Assembly (NCBI GenBank): GCA_964607765.1
Contig: CAZSNT010000146.1
Location: 1 to 25,251, forward strand
Source of the DNA: CAZSNT01 sp964607765
GTDB lineage: Bacteria; Verrucomicrobiota; Lentisphaeria; Oligosphaerales; JABHEG01
DNA: 25,251 bases
Direction of reading: 5' to 3'
A program made the translations under genes and the position numbers. The notes below the pieces were generated by a model. It saw nothing but the letters and a program-made list of their open reading frames with translations. It was not told where the DNA came from and did no database searches. The first letter of the stretch is position 1; the number at the start of each line of letters is the position of its first letter. Shown in pieces: positions 1-8,201 of the stretch.

Positions 1-22
1 CGAGGCGGCCTTGTCCGCCTCG
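1..22. repeat. Perfect inverted repeat (8-bp stem, 6-nt loop)
   Basis: CGAGGCGG at 1-8 pairs with CCGCCTCG at 15-22 around the loop ccttgt. It lies downstream of the minus-strand gene that ends at 151, so it could be part of that gene's 3' end. Neither flank inside the window has a T tract, so it is not a clear intrinsic terminator. It could equally belong to a dispersed palindromic repeat. The window edge hides the left side. Confidence 0.4.
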
Positions 23-74
23 GGACGCGGAGGGGGGAGATTGGGCGCCCAGCGCACGGGACCAATCTCGCTCA

Positions 75-95
75 CCACCCACGCAAGGTGGGTGG
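75..95 (-). terminator. Possible hairpin after the PHP-fusion gene
   Basis: CCACCCAC (75-82) and GTGGGTGG (88-95) form an 8-bp stem with the 5-nt loop gcaag, 56 bases beyond the stop codon of the minus-strand gene. No U-rich run follows on the minus strand, so this is a weak terminator candidate. Nothing else was recognised in 1-150. Confidence 0.3.
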
Positions 96-150
96 GGTCG
101 CAGGGCTGCTCGTTTCTGAAACAATCCGCCGTGCACGGCAAGACAGAACA

Positions 151-2988
151 TCACTCCGCCCCCAACCATACCGGACTACTCCAGGTAATCTCTTCGTCTT
201 TCTGGATCACGCGCACGTAGTAGTAGCTGCGGCCCGCCACCGGCTCCGTGTCCGTGAACCGGATGTCGGCCTGTCGCCCCTCGGGTGTGCTGCAGTAGAT
301 AAACTCGTTATTGCGGCAGATCTCGACCCGATCAATGTCGCCGGGGCAACGCACGGCAATGGTCACCTCGACCGGTCTGCCATCCGCGGCTGGGATCTTC
401 TCGCCCATCAGATGCCCGTTCACGCGGAAGTCGAGAAACGTACGGGTCGCCGTCGTGCCGAAGCAGTGACGCTTCCGAAGCGCTTCCAGAATGGCCTTAC
501 GCGTCCGGGAACGGGTGAACACGCACGCCTTGCCGTGGCCGCCGCCGTGATCCGGGCTGGCCGTGACGCCAATCACGATTCCGCGTGCCCAGGCGTCCTG
601 CATGAAGTAACCGGCAGGCGTCGAGCGTTTGGCCTCCCGCGGCGCGCCCTTGTACTCGTACGAGCCGCGGACCTGGTGGATTTCAACCACCGGCTGCGCC
701 GTCTCGTCCGTGAAGTCCCAGTCAGTGGGCACATTGCCCGTGTCCGCGATCTGGTGCGGGATCTGAATGAAGTCGGCCTTCATCTCGCGCAGCTCCCGCC
801 ATACATCCGCGGGTGTTTGGCGATTCTGCGCGTTCCACCAGCGCGGGAAGTACGGATCGGCGAAAACCAGATTGCGGTGCCCGTAGAATCCGTACGGGTG
901 CTTGTCACTGTACTCCTCGAACGTTGACGTCCACTCCTCGCCCAGGAACGTGATGAACGTCTCCGGGTCGTGGTTCACCCGCGCCAGTTTGGCTGTGTAA
1001 CTCCACAGGTACGGCGTCAGGTTGTAACCGTGATCCGTAGCAGCGCCGAAATCCAGGTGCGACAGATCGCGCATGTGCTGATAGCTCTCATCGATCGACT
1101 GGTCGCCCAGCCGGTTGCACTGCGACACATCCGTGTGTTCGTGGAAGTTGCCGTAGACCAAGTGCAGCGTCTCGCCCCGGTACTCGATAGTCGCCGGCTC
1201 CGGATCGGCATCCCCGAACGCGGCCCGCAACTCCGGGGCTTCGAACGGTACGTCCGGCTCGACGTGCGGCTCGAACGTCGCCGCCGCTGCGTTGAGTGCC
1301 GGGTCGAGTGTGGTGCTCAGCAACTCGATCGTGCCGCTGTCTTTGCTCGCGTCGGCCCGACTCGTGAACCGCCCTCCCCCAGGCACGGTCTGGACCGCGA
1401 CCACAAACTGGTCCCCAACGATGGCCGCGGCCGGTCTGCGATCCATGCCCTTCGTCCCGGCCAGCCGCCGCAGCGGCGCCCACTCCGCGCCCGTGAACGC
1501 CGTCAAGAACGGGTCCCAGAACGCACGGCGCCCACGCGGCCGCAGGTGTGCCACCCAGATCCGGCCCGCACTGTCCACCACCGCGTTGCCGGCCTCGCAG
1601 CGCCCCTGCAGCGGCGACTTGCCCGCCGCCACTGGCCGCTGTAGTTGGCCTGCACGATCCACATGCACCAGGTGCAGTGTCCGCTGGTGTGTGGCCCCGA
1701 TCCGGTAGCCATTCATCAACGCGTGCTCGTACAACAGCCAGAGCTCCCCGTTCCGCTCGAACAGCCGCGCGTGCCGATCGATGCCGGGTGCACGCGTCAG
1801 CTGCTGTTCGGCCGTCCAAACGCCATCGGGCGAACGGCGGCGCAGGCGGATGTCGCTGTCACCGTCGCGAAACGCATGCCAGGCAACGCATATCTCGCCA
1901 TTCGGCAACACGACCAGCGACGGGGAGTAGGCCGCACCCGACTCAGCACTGACCGCCTCGACCTTGCCGGGGCCTGCCTCGTCGAGCGATGTCAGGCAGA
2001 TCCCACGCGTACCGGACCGGTTCGACTCCCAACACACCCACAGCCGCCCGTCGTGCCAGGCGCCCTGCGGCTTGATGTCGATCCCCGCCCCCTTGCCGAG
2101 CACGACCGAGCGCCCCGGCCCTGACGGGCCGATCTCAGCCGCTCTCACGCCCCAGTCATCACGCCCCGTCTCCTGCGCGAACAACAGGTAGGCGCGATCG
2201 CGCGCCGCCACCAGCTGCGGACCGAGTGTGTACGTACCCACCCCGCCCACAACCTGCCACTGCGCCGTGCGCCGGAAACCGTCCGCTGTCGCTGCGAACC
2301 GCGCCACCTGCAGCGAGTCGTACCCATCACGGAAGCTGTTCCATCCCACAAGGATGTCGCCGTCCGGCAATGCGGCAAGCGTGGGCTCATCACAGAACCA
2401 TGCCTTGTCAGACACCGCAACCGTCTCCGGCATCTCGGTCTCGTACAGCGCAATGTCGTCCACCCAGATCTGGCCGATCGGTGCAGCATGCGACGACGGC
2501 GCAATGACCTGCAGTTCCAGCTCGCCATCCTCGCGCACGCTGATCGGTGCAGAGAACCGCTTCCAGCGCTGCGGGAGCTTCTCCCAGGCCGCTACCAGGC
2601 GCCGCGCCTCCTCACCCGGCGCATGGATCCACAGCACGAGCTTCGTCTTGTTCGTGGCACGCGCCCAGACCTCGAACTCATACAAGTTCCTGGCCTTCAC
2701 GGGCACACGTTGCCGCAGGTAAAGCGCCTGACGCGGCTTCGTCGCCTCACCCCAGATGCAGGCTTTGCCCGACCGGGCTTGACCAGGCTCGGTGATCAAC
2801 TTGTGGACGGGCTCCGGCTGCCACCCGTTCACGCCGGCCTCGAACCCGCTGTTCTTCAGCACGTTCGTCTGCGCAGCGAGACGTCCGGAAAACAGCACGA
2901 GACACAGCAGGACCGCCATCCGCCAATCAACGCCTGTGCCGGTCGCCGCCGCCACGTTCTTCTCTTCATCCCTGCCAAAACCAGCCAT
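151..2988 (-). CDS. Secreted CBM-like / BNR-like / PHP (DUF3604) fusion protein
   Basis: 945 residues. Residues 24-40 (MAVLLCLVLFSGRLAAQ) form a hydrophobic export segment ending in an A-A-Q cleavage-like site, so the protein should be exported. Residues 41-185 read as a CBM4/9-type jelly roll (NSGFEAG...W near the start, IWVDDIALYE at the end). Residues 190-560 contain repeated PNGEICVAW/SAGRIWVAH-type strands of a BNR/sialidase-like propeller. Residues 600-945 are a PHP/DUF3604 metal-hydrolase domain with metal-ligand motifs GNFHEHTD (H616, H618), ATDHGY (D652, H653), GEEW, H703, H745 and SPDHGGGH (D813, H814, H818). The start at 2988 is favoured because GGAGGG (2998-3003, minus strand) sits 9 bases upstream; the start at M24 lacks this. 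The gene is divergent from the MFS transporter. Substrate is unknown; a role on extracellular glycans or phosphoesters is inference. Confidence 0.85.
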   Translation of the reverse strand: MAGFGRDEEKNVAAATGTGVDWRMAVLLCLVLFSGRLAAQTNVLKNSGFEAGVNGWQPEPVHKLITEPGQARSGKACIWGEATKPRQALYLRQRVPVKARNLYEFEVWARATNKTKLVLWIHAPGEEARRLVAAWEKLPQRWKRFSAPISVREDGELELQVIAPSSHAAPIGQIWVDDIALYETEMPETVAVSDKAWFCDEPTLAALPDGDILVGWNSFRDGYDSLQVARFAATADGFRRTAQWQVVGGVGTYTLGPQLVAARDRAYLLFAQETGRDDWGVRAAEIGPSGPGRSVVLGKGAGIDIKPQGAWHDGRLWVCWESNRSGTRGICLTSLDEAGPGKVEAVSAESGAAYSPSLVVLPNGEICVAWHAFRDGDSDIRLRRRSPDGVWTAEQQLTRAPGIDRHARLFERNGELWLLYEHALMNGYRIGATHQRTLHLVHVDRAGQLQRPVAAGKSPLQGRCEAGNAVVDSAGRIWVAHLRPRGRRAFWDPFLTAFTGAEWAPLRRLAGTKGMDRRPAAAIVGDQFVVAVQTVPGGGRFTSRADASKDSGTIELLSTTLDPALNAAAATFEPHVEPDVPFEAPELRAAFGDADPEPATIEYRGETLHLVYGNFHEHTDVSQCNRLGDQSIDESYQHMRDLSHLDFGAATDHGYNLTPYLWSYTAKLARVNHDPETFITFLGEEWTSTFEEYSDKHPYGFYGHRNLVFADPYFPRWWNAQNRQTPADVWRELREMKADFIQIPHQIADTGNVPTDWDFTDETAQPVVEIHQVRGSYEYKGAPREAKRSTPAGYFMQDAWARGIVIGVTASPDHGGGHGKACVFTRSRTRKAILEALRKRHCFGTTATRTFLDFRVNGHLMGEKIPAADGRPVEVTIAVRCPGDIDRVEICRNNEFIYCSTPEGRQADIRFTDTEPVAGRSYYYVRVIQKDEEITWSSPVWLGAE

Positions 2989-3425
2989 CCTGCTCTTCCC
3001 TCCATCTGCTATGGATCAGACAGACACTGTGAGGTCACGTGCGCACCATACCCCCAATCCGTGGAGCAGGCCACAGGACACGAGTTCTCTTCCCGAGAGA
3101 ACGGCGGCCGTGAGCGGGCTGGCAGCACGGAACCGTTCACAAGTGGCTGGAGAGAGAGTCAGCCCCCATCTCCGATGGCTTGGCCAAACCGTTGCGGGCA
3201 ACCAACCGTCCACAACTGCCCCTCAGCCAGCCCACCCTCGGCCAAACACCACTTGCATCCCACCCGGCCTTGCGCTACTTTCCATACCCAACGCGCGAAA
3301 AACAGTTTCCTCTTGTCAGTTTTCATGAGGATGACTTCCCGGAGGGAGTCGGCAGCTGAGCGGAGACGCTTCCGTTCACGGCGCTGAAACACGGGTAGCC
3401 CAGAACCAGAAAGGGAGAGAATCGT
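2989..3425. other. 437-bp divergent intergenic region
   Basis: This is the shared control region of the minus-strand PHP-fusion gene and the plus-strand MFS gene. It contains the two Shine-Dalgarno sequences (2998-3003 minus; GGGAG at 3413-3417 plus) and an inverted repeat at 3084-3102. I see no convincing -35/-10 pair, small coding sequence or RNA gene. Confidence 0.5.
3084..3102. promoter_or_regulatory. Inverted repeat, possible operator
   Basis: GTTCTCT (3084-3090) and AGAGAAC (3096-3102) are perfect 7-base arms separated by 5 bases. A 19-base dyad inside a divergent intergenic region fits a transcription-factor site. No regulator gene is present in the window, so the binding protein is unknown. 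Confidence 0.35.
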
Positions 3426-5081
3426 ATGAGCACAGCCCAACTGACTGATGGTGAAAAGAAACTCATTTTCTGGGGTAGTTTCCTGTCGCTGGCTGCGGCG
3501 TCGTTCGGGTTTGTGCTCAGGGTGATGCTCCCCGATATCTGGATCCGTGAGTTCAACATCACGGCCCAAGAGGCAGGCTCGGTTGCCGGCATGGCTCTGT
3601 GGCCGATCGCCATCACAATGATTCTCTTCAGCCTGATCGTCGACAAAGTGGGCTATCGACGCTCGATGTTCGTCGCCTTCGCTTTGCAGGCCGCGTCGGT
3701 GGTTTTCACCGTGATGGCCACAAACGTCGCCATGCTCAAGCTCGCCTGTCTGTGCGCCGGCTTCGGCCACGGCGTCGTCGAGGCCTGCATCAACCCGCTG
3801 TGCGCGAACATCTACAAAGAGGACAAGACCAAGATGCTCAATATCCTGCATGCTTCCTGGCCTGCAGGAATGGTCGCGGGCGGCGTGGTCTTCCTATTGT
3901 TCCAGAACCAGTTGGCCTGGCGCACCATCTTCTTCTTCATGCTGATCCCCGTACTCGCGTACGGCTACGCCTACTACCACATCAAGGTCAAGCTCGTCGA
4001 TGAACGTGTCGAACACAACATCCCCATGAGTGAAATGCTCAAGGAGTTCGGCGGGCTGGGGGCTTTTCTGGCCATCACCTTCCTGCTCTATGAGGTGCTC
4101 AATCAGCTGCAGGCCTTCACGGGCGTTGCCGTGCTCGGCGGACACGCACGGCTGATCGCCTGCGCGGTCGTGGGAGCCGTTGGCGGGGTGCTTGTAGGCA
4201 GCAAGTACACAAAGGGTCGCGTGCTCTTCTTCCTGCTCTGCCTTATCATGATTCCTCTGGCTACAGCAGAGCTGGCCACCGACCACTGGATCAAGACCCT
4301 GATGACGCCCGTGCTGAGGGGCGAATACAACATGGATGCCGGCTGGGCCATTGTGGCGTCGGCGTTCATCATGATGGTTCTGCGGTTCTTCGTCGGAATC
4401 CCCCTGAAGTACACGACGCCTCCCGGCCTGATTCTCCTCAGCTCCGCATTCTCCATCGTCGGCCTCTTCTGGCTCTCGAGCGCCACGGGCGTCGCGATCT
4501 TCATCGCGTTCTGCTTCTACGGAATCGGGCAGACGTTCTTCTGGGGCACGATGCTCGGCTTCGTCTCGGAGCAGTTCCCGAAGGGGGGTGCCCTGACCCT
4601 CAACACGATAACCGCCATGGGGCTGTTAACAGTGGGAATCTTCGGATTCCCCTTCCTTGGCGCCGTCAAGGACGGGTTTGACGCCCGCACGGTCCAGCGC
4701 GAACAGCCGGAACTTTACGGGAAGTACACGTCGAAGGCCGACTTCTTCGGCATCACCTACAACACAATCAAAGTGCATGAAGTACTTGCCGATGAAGCCC
4801 TGACCGAGCCCGCGGCCGAGGCACCCGAGGGCGAAGAAGCCGCCAGGCAACTGACCGCAGAGGGTAAAGCGCTGGTAACGGAAGTCGATCAGAGCGCGCG
4901 AAACACCCTGAAGGTCTCCGCCACATTGCCGCTTGTAATGGCGATTTTCTTCCTGGGCGTCATCCTCTACTACAGGTCCAAAGGCGGGTATAAACCGGTC
5001 ATCCTTGGGACGAAGGAGAAGGAGGAAGACGAAGTGGCTGCCGAGCTCGAGGAAGCGGCCAAAGCCGAACCTGGCTTCTGA
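3426..5081 (+). CDS. MFS transporter with a long periplasmic loop
   Basis: 551 residues, longer than the usual 400-450 of the major facilitator superfamily. About twelve hydrophobic segments are visible. The cytoplasmic 2-3 loop has the family-type VDKVGYRRS sequence, a variant of the D-x-x-G-R-R motif. The first half ends near residue 190, followed by a charged central loop (KVKLVDERVEHN). Between the predicted 11th and 12th helices lies an insert of about 90 residues rich in Glu and Ala, which standard MFS topology places outside the cytoplasm. The C-terminal tail is charged and acidic. GGGAG at 3413-3417 lies 8 bases before the ATG. A strong terminator follows, so it is probably a single-gene unit. 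Substrate cannot be named from sequence; sugar or oligosaccharide uptake is plausible given the neighbours. Confidence 0.85.
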   Translation: MSTAQLTDGEKKLIFWGSFLSLAAASFGFVLRVMLPDIWIREFNITAQEAGSVAGMALWPIAITMILFSLIVDKVGYRRSMFVAFALQAASVVFTVMATNVAMLKLACLCAGFGHGVVEACINPLCANIYKEDKTKMLNILHASWPAGMVAGGVVFLLFQNQLAWRTIFFFMLIPVLAYGYAYYHIKVKLVDERVEHNIPMSEMLKEFGGLGAFLAITFLLYEVLNQLQAFTGVAVLGGHARLIACAVVGAVGGVLVGSKYTKGRVLFFLLCLIMIPLATAELATDHWIKTLMTPVLRGEYNMDAGWAIVASAFIMMVLRFFVGIPLKYTTPPGLILLSSAFSIVGLFWLSSATGVAIFIAFCFYGIGQTFFWGTMLGFVSEQFPKGGALTLNTITAMGLLTVGIFGFPFLGAVKDGFDARTVQREQPELYGKYTSKADFFGITYNTIKVHEVLADEALTEPAAEAPEGEEAARQLTAEGKALVTEVDQSARNTLKVSATLPLVMAIFFLGVILYYRSKGGYKPVILGTKEKEEDEVAAELEEAAKAEPGF

Positions 5082-5097
5082 TCCCTGGCAGAACACA

Positions 5098-5137
5098 CGG
5101 GCGTGGCTCTGAAGCAGGAGCCACGCCCGTTTTTTTT
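5098..5137 (+). terminator. Intrinsic terminator of the MFS gene
   Basis: A 12-bp perfect stem, CGGGCGTGGCTC (5098-5109) with GAGCCACGCCCG (5118-5129), has an 8-nt loop and is followed by eight T residues (5130-5137). It starts 17 bases after the MFS stop codon. This is a textbook rho-independent terminator. Confidence 0.93.
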
Positions 5138-5341
5138 CTCGGCCACGTGTGGTCGATTTGGCTGAGATGCAGCTGAGGACGCCTTGTCGTTGAGGGCCCA
5201 GAACTGCAGATCACGAGGTCCGGCCGCCCCCGCGCCCAGTAGCTCTCCGCCACGTTCCGTCCACACGTCGGTCCGACGCCCAATCCGCCCGCAGCGCGGT
5301 ATAGTACAGCCACACAACGGTCAGAAGGAGTACCCGCGTCG

Positions 5342-6376
5342 ATGAGAGTCTTTCTCGCACTATGCGCAGGCTTGGGCCTTGGCTGGGCGGCCTGCCAATA
5401 CTGGACGACCGGCACGGTGACGCTTGCCGGGCAGCAACCGGCGCCGGCAGACGCTGCGCCGGCCCCCGAGCCGAACGCTGTCAACGGATTGCGAATCGCA
5501 TTCTGCGCGACGCAGCCGGCGTCCGGCCGGGACGTCGCCGCGCTCGACGCACTCAACACCGCGGTTGCCCGCATCCCGGGCATTGAGCTGATCTGCGACA
5601 GTCAAGCCGAGACAGCCGTAGAACAGTCCGAGTGGCTGACCGATGTCATGAGTCGGCACCCCGACGCAGTGGTCGTCCGTCCGTGCGCGGCCGATCCGAC
5701 GCGGCTGCAGGTCGTGGCGGATCAGATCCTCGCCGCGGCAATCCCCCTGATCACGATCGAGCACGACGTCGGCGCGCCCGTCACGTCTCACATCCGCATC
5801 GACCACCGTGGCGTCGGCGCGCATGCGGCGCGATTCCTGGCCAGACGACTCCGCAACAGCGACGCACTCGTGCTGGAAATCGCTGGTCCCCGCGGGCTGC
5901 CGCCCGTCCACCGTCGCTCACAGGGCTTCCGCAGCACGTTGCGTCGACTGTGTCCCAATGCGCGCCTCGTCACTGCAGAAACGCCTGACCTGCTTGCGGA
6001 AACCGCACTGCCGCTGGCCAGGGAACTGCTCACGCTGCATCCGGACGTCGCAGCCGTTTTCTCGCACGACGATGACCTGTCTGTTGGCATCGTGCAGGCG
6101 CTCTGGGAAGCGCAGCGGGACGCCCGCACCGTGCTCGTGAGCGTAGGCGGATCGGAGTGGGCGCTGCGGCAGCTGCTGCGCATGGACTCGCCGGTGGCAG
6201 CCACGTTCCTCTGCAGCATTGACCTGGAAAGCGACGCCATCCGCCTCGCACAGCTCGCCGCCACCGGCCGGGCCCTGGCCGAACTGAACCAGACCAGCAT
6301 CCCACGGCAAATCGTCCTGCGTGCGCCCATCGTGACAACGAAGAACGCGAAGCGCTCCCTGGAACAAGCGTACTGA
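5342..6376 (+). CDS. Periplasmic sugar-binding protein (Peripl_BP_4 type), orphan
   Basis: 344 residues. The N-terminus (MRVFLALCAGLGLGWAAC) is a hydrophobic export segment; the Cys at residue 18 could be a lipidation site, but the box is WAAC rather than a standard lipobox. Residues 49-330 have the two-lobed periplasmic-binding fold of the ribose/AI-2-binding (RbsB/LsrB) and LacI group: LRIAFCA start, HPDAVVVRPCAADPT, AIPLITIEHDV, HIRIDHRGVGAHAARFL hinge region, DVAAVFSHDDDLSVGIVQAL and TVLVSVGGS. AGAAGGAG at 5323-5330 precedes the ATG by 11 bases. No ABC permease or ATPase of the matching family is adjacent. It is followed 14 bases later by a MATE exporter, so the two are probably co-transcribed. 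A sensory role is an alternative to transport. Confidence 0.82.
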   Translation: MRVFLALCAGLGLGWAACQYWTTGTVTLAGQQPAPADAAPAPEPNAVNGLRIAFCATQPASGRDVAALDALNTAVARIPGIELICDSQAETAVEQSEWLTDVMSRHPDAVVVRPCAADPTRLQVVADQILAAAIPLITIEHDVGAPVTSHIRIDHRGVGAHAARFLARRLRNSDALVLEIAGPRGLPPVHRRSQGFRSTLRRLCPNARLVTAETPDLLAETALPLARELLTLHPDVAAVFSHDDDLSVGIVQALWEAQRDARTVLVSVGGSEWALRQLLRMDSPVAATFLCSIDLESDAIRLAQLAATGRALAELNQTSIPRQIVLRAPIVTTKNAKRSLEQAY

Positions 6377-6390
6377 CAGGAACTCACCCC

Positions 6391-7776
6391 ATGCCCATCA
6401 CGACGCGTGTCGACGTGCTCGAGGCCGCAGACAGCCCGGTGCGCACCACGCTGCGCCTGGCTTGGCCTGTCGCCCTGTCCATGTCGTTCCATACTTCCTA
6501 CAGCTTGGTGGACATGTTCTGGGTCTCGAGCCTTGGCACAGAACCAGTCGCTGCCGTCACTCTGTCAGGACTGATCTTCTGGCTGGGCTTCGCCGTATCC
6601 CAGGTGTTCGCAGGCGGGGCACACGCGCTGATCGCGCGAGCCTACGGAGCGGAAAACTACGAAAAAGTCGGCCACATAACACGCGAGGCGCTCGGTGCGG
6701 CTGCCGTCGCGGGTGTCTTCGTGGCCTGCCTGGCCGGCTTCGGGGCACAGGCCTGGCTGCGCATCCTCGGTGCTACACGGGCTGTGGCACAGGTGGGCGG
6801 CCCGTATGTGCAGGTAATGGCTGTCGGGTTCCTTGCCTCGATCGCTCTGTTCACGCTCGGCTCCGTGTTCCGGGCCACAGGCGACATGGTCACACCGTTG
6901 ATACTCAGCGGCATATCGTGCGGGTTGAACATGGTCCTGGACCCCATCTTCATCTTCGGGTTGGGCCCCGTGCCGGCTTTCGGACTGCCCGGGGCGGCCT
7001 TGGCCTCGGTCCTATCCATTTTTGCGGCGCTGATCTGGGGGCTGAGTCTCGTGCTGCGGCCCAGCTCCAACCTGCGCCTGCCCTTGAGACTCAAGCCGGA
7101 CACAGCCGCGCTGCGCGATCTGTTCGCGGTTGGTGTCCCGTCGGGATGCCATTACGTGTTGCTGTCGCTCACGCAGATGGCCATGATCCGCATGACCGCC
7201 TTCTTCGGTACGCACGAAGTGGCAGCTGCCGGGATCGGATCACGCATCGCGCAGCTCTCGTTCCTGCCCTGCATGGGGATTGGCGCGGCAACGGCCACCA
7301 TTGTCGGGCAGACGCTCGGCGCCCGCCAGCCGCAGATCGCCGAACGCGCCGTTGCCGTCGCGCTGCGCCTCAATCTGGCGGTCACCGCCGTGATCGGCCT
7401 GCTCTACGCCTGCTGTCCGCGCGTCCTGCTGTCCGCGTTCACGGCGGAACCGGCAGTGCTGCGTTTGGGCAGCGTGTTCCTGCGCCTGAACGCAGTCGCA
7501 TTCCTATTCGTTACCGCCACTATCGTGCTGACGCGCGTGTTCCAGGGCGCTGGCGACACGGTCTGGCCCACACTCGTCGTGGGGTTGCGGTTCATCACGT
7601 TCCTGCCCACGGCATACGCTCTGGCATGGCTCTCCGGAATGGACGCTTACGGCGTGTGGAGTGCCATGGCCGTTTGCAGTGCACTGCAGACCATCGTCAT
7701 CGCCTGGGTCTACCGCAAGGGCACATGGAAGCGCCGGCGCCTTGCATCGGTAGAGAGCACCCCCTCAGGTTCATGA
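6391..7776 (+). CDS. MATE family efflux transporter
   Basis: 461 residues, normal for MATE (DinF/NorM) transporters. The two-fold repeat is visible: each half begins with a short pre-helix of the form R-x-L-x-x-x-x-x-P (residues 22-30, and RDLFAVGVPSG near 245). The helix-2 sequence SLVDMFWVSSLGTEPVAAV is diagnostic for the family, as are FRATGDMVTPLI and the matching FQGAGDTVWPTL of the second half. The protein would exchange Na+ or H+ for a cationic or aromatic compound across the inner membrane. It begins 14 bases after the binding-protein gene. The C-terminal tail is short and basic. Substrate is unknown. Confidence 0.9.
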   Translation: MPITTRVDVLEAADSPVRTTLRLAWPVALSMSFHTSYSLVDMFWVSSLGTEPVAAVTLSGLIFWLGFAVSQVFAGGAHALIARAYGAENYEKVGHITREALGAAAVAGVFVACLAGFGAQAWLRILGATRAVAQVGGPYVQVMAVGFLASIALFTLGSVFRATGDMVTPLILSGISCGLNMVLDPIFIFGLGPVPAFGLPGAALASVLSIFAALIWGLSLVLRPSSNLRLPLRLKPDTAALRDLFAVGVPSGCHYVLLSLTQMAMIRMTAFFGTHEVAAAGIGSRIAQLSFLPCMGIGAATATIVGQTLGARQPQIAERAVAVALRLNLAVTAVIGLLYACCPRVLLSAFTAEPAVLRLGSVFLRLNAVAFLFVTATIVLTRVFQGAGDTVWPTLVVGLRFITFLPTAYALAWLSGMDAYGVWSAMAVCSALQTIVIAWVYRKGTWKRRRLASVESTPSGS

Positions 7777-7803
7777 AGGGCTGCGGTCGAGATAGGGTGG
7801 CGA

Positions 7804-7832
7804 TTGACCAGGAACGGCGCATGTGATATGAT
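7804..7832 (+). promoter_or_regulatory. Near-consensus sigma-70 promoter for the nucleotidyltransferase/HEPN pair
   Basis: TTGACC (7804-7809) and TATGAT (7827-7832) are separated by exactly 17 bases, and TGA at 7824-7826 makes an extended -10. The expected transcription start is at about 7838-7840, on top of the two tandem ATG codons at 7836 and 7839. A stop codon (TGA, 7824) lies in frame directly upstream, so no earlier start is possible. Confidence 0.75.
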
Positions 7833-7835
7833 GGA

Positions 7836-8201
7836 ATGATGGAAATCGCGACAGAAATCGAGACCACCGAGGCGAACCTGGCCCGAGTGCGACGCTTGGC
7901 GCGTACCTTTGCCCAAGGCGTCCGAGAGCATCTGGGCGGCCGCTGCCGCCGAGTCAGGCTCTTCGGTTCAGCAGCACGCGGAGACTGGACGGACGATTCC
8001 GACGTCGATGTGCTGGTTCTTCTGGATGAGGTCCGGGTCGAGGACCGACGCTGGCTCTCCCGATGCGCGTATGACATCGGCCTGGCGGAGTCCGGCATCC
8101 TGCTCCAACCAATCCCGATGGCCGAGCGACAATTCGATGAGTTGCGCAGCAGGGAACGCCGGTTTGCACAGGACGTCGAACGTGAAGGCATAGAGCTGTG
8201 A
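7836..8201 (+). CDS. Minimal nucleotidyltransferase (MNT), probable antitoxin of a HEPN/MNT pair
   Basis: 121 residues, typical for stand-alone minimal nucleotidyltransferases. The catalytic motif GS-x10-D-x-D is intact (G44, S45, D56, D58), preceded by the strand RVRLFGSAARGDW. In known HEPN/MNT modules such as MntA-HepT, this type of protein adenylylates and silences the HEPN partner. The expected third carboxylate is not obvious here: the strand after the helix reads GILLQPI. Tandem ATGs at 7836 and 7839 are both possible; the second coincides with the predicted transcript 5' end. The gene overlaps the HEPN gene by 4 bases (GTGA), indicating coupled translation. Confidence 0.88.
   Translation: MMEIATEIETTEANLARVRRLARTFAQGVREHLGGRCRRVRLFGSAARGDWTDDSDVDVLVLLDEVRVEDRRWLSRCAYDIGLAESGILLQPIPMAERQFDELRSRERRFAQDVEREGIEL

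Noticed and set aside
5300..5305. TATAGT as a promoter -10 for the orphan binding protein
   Set aside because: No acceptable -35 at 16-18 bases upstream; left out as too weak.
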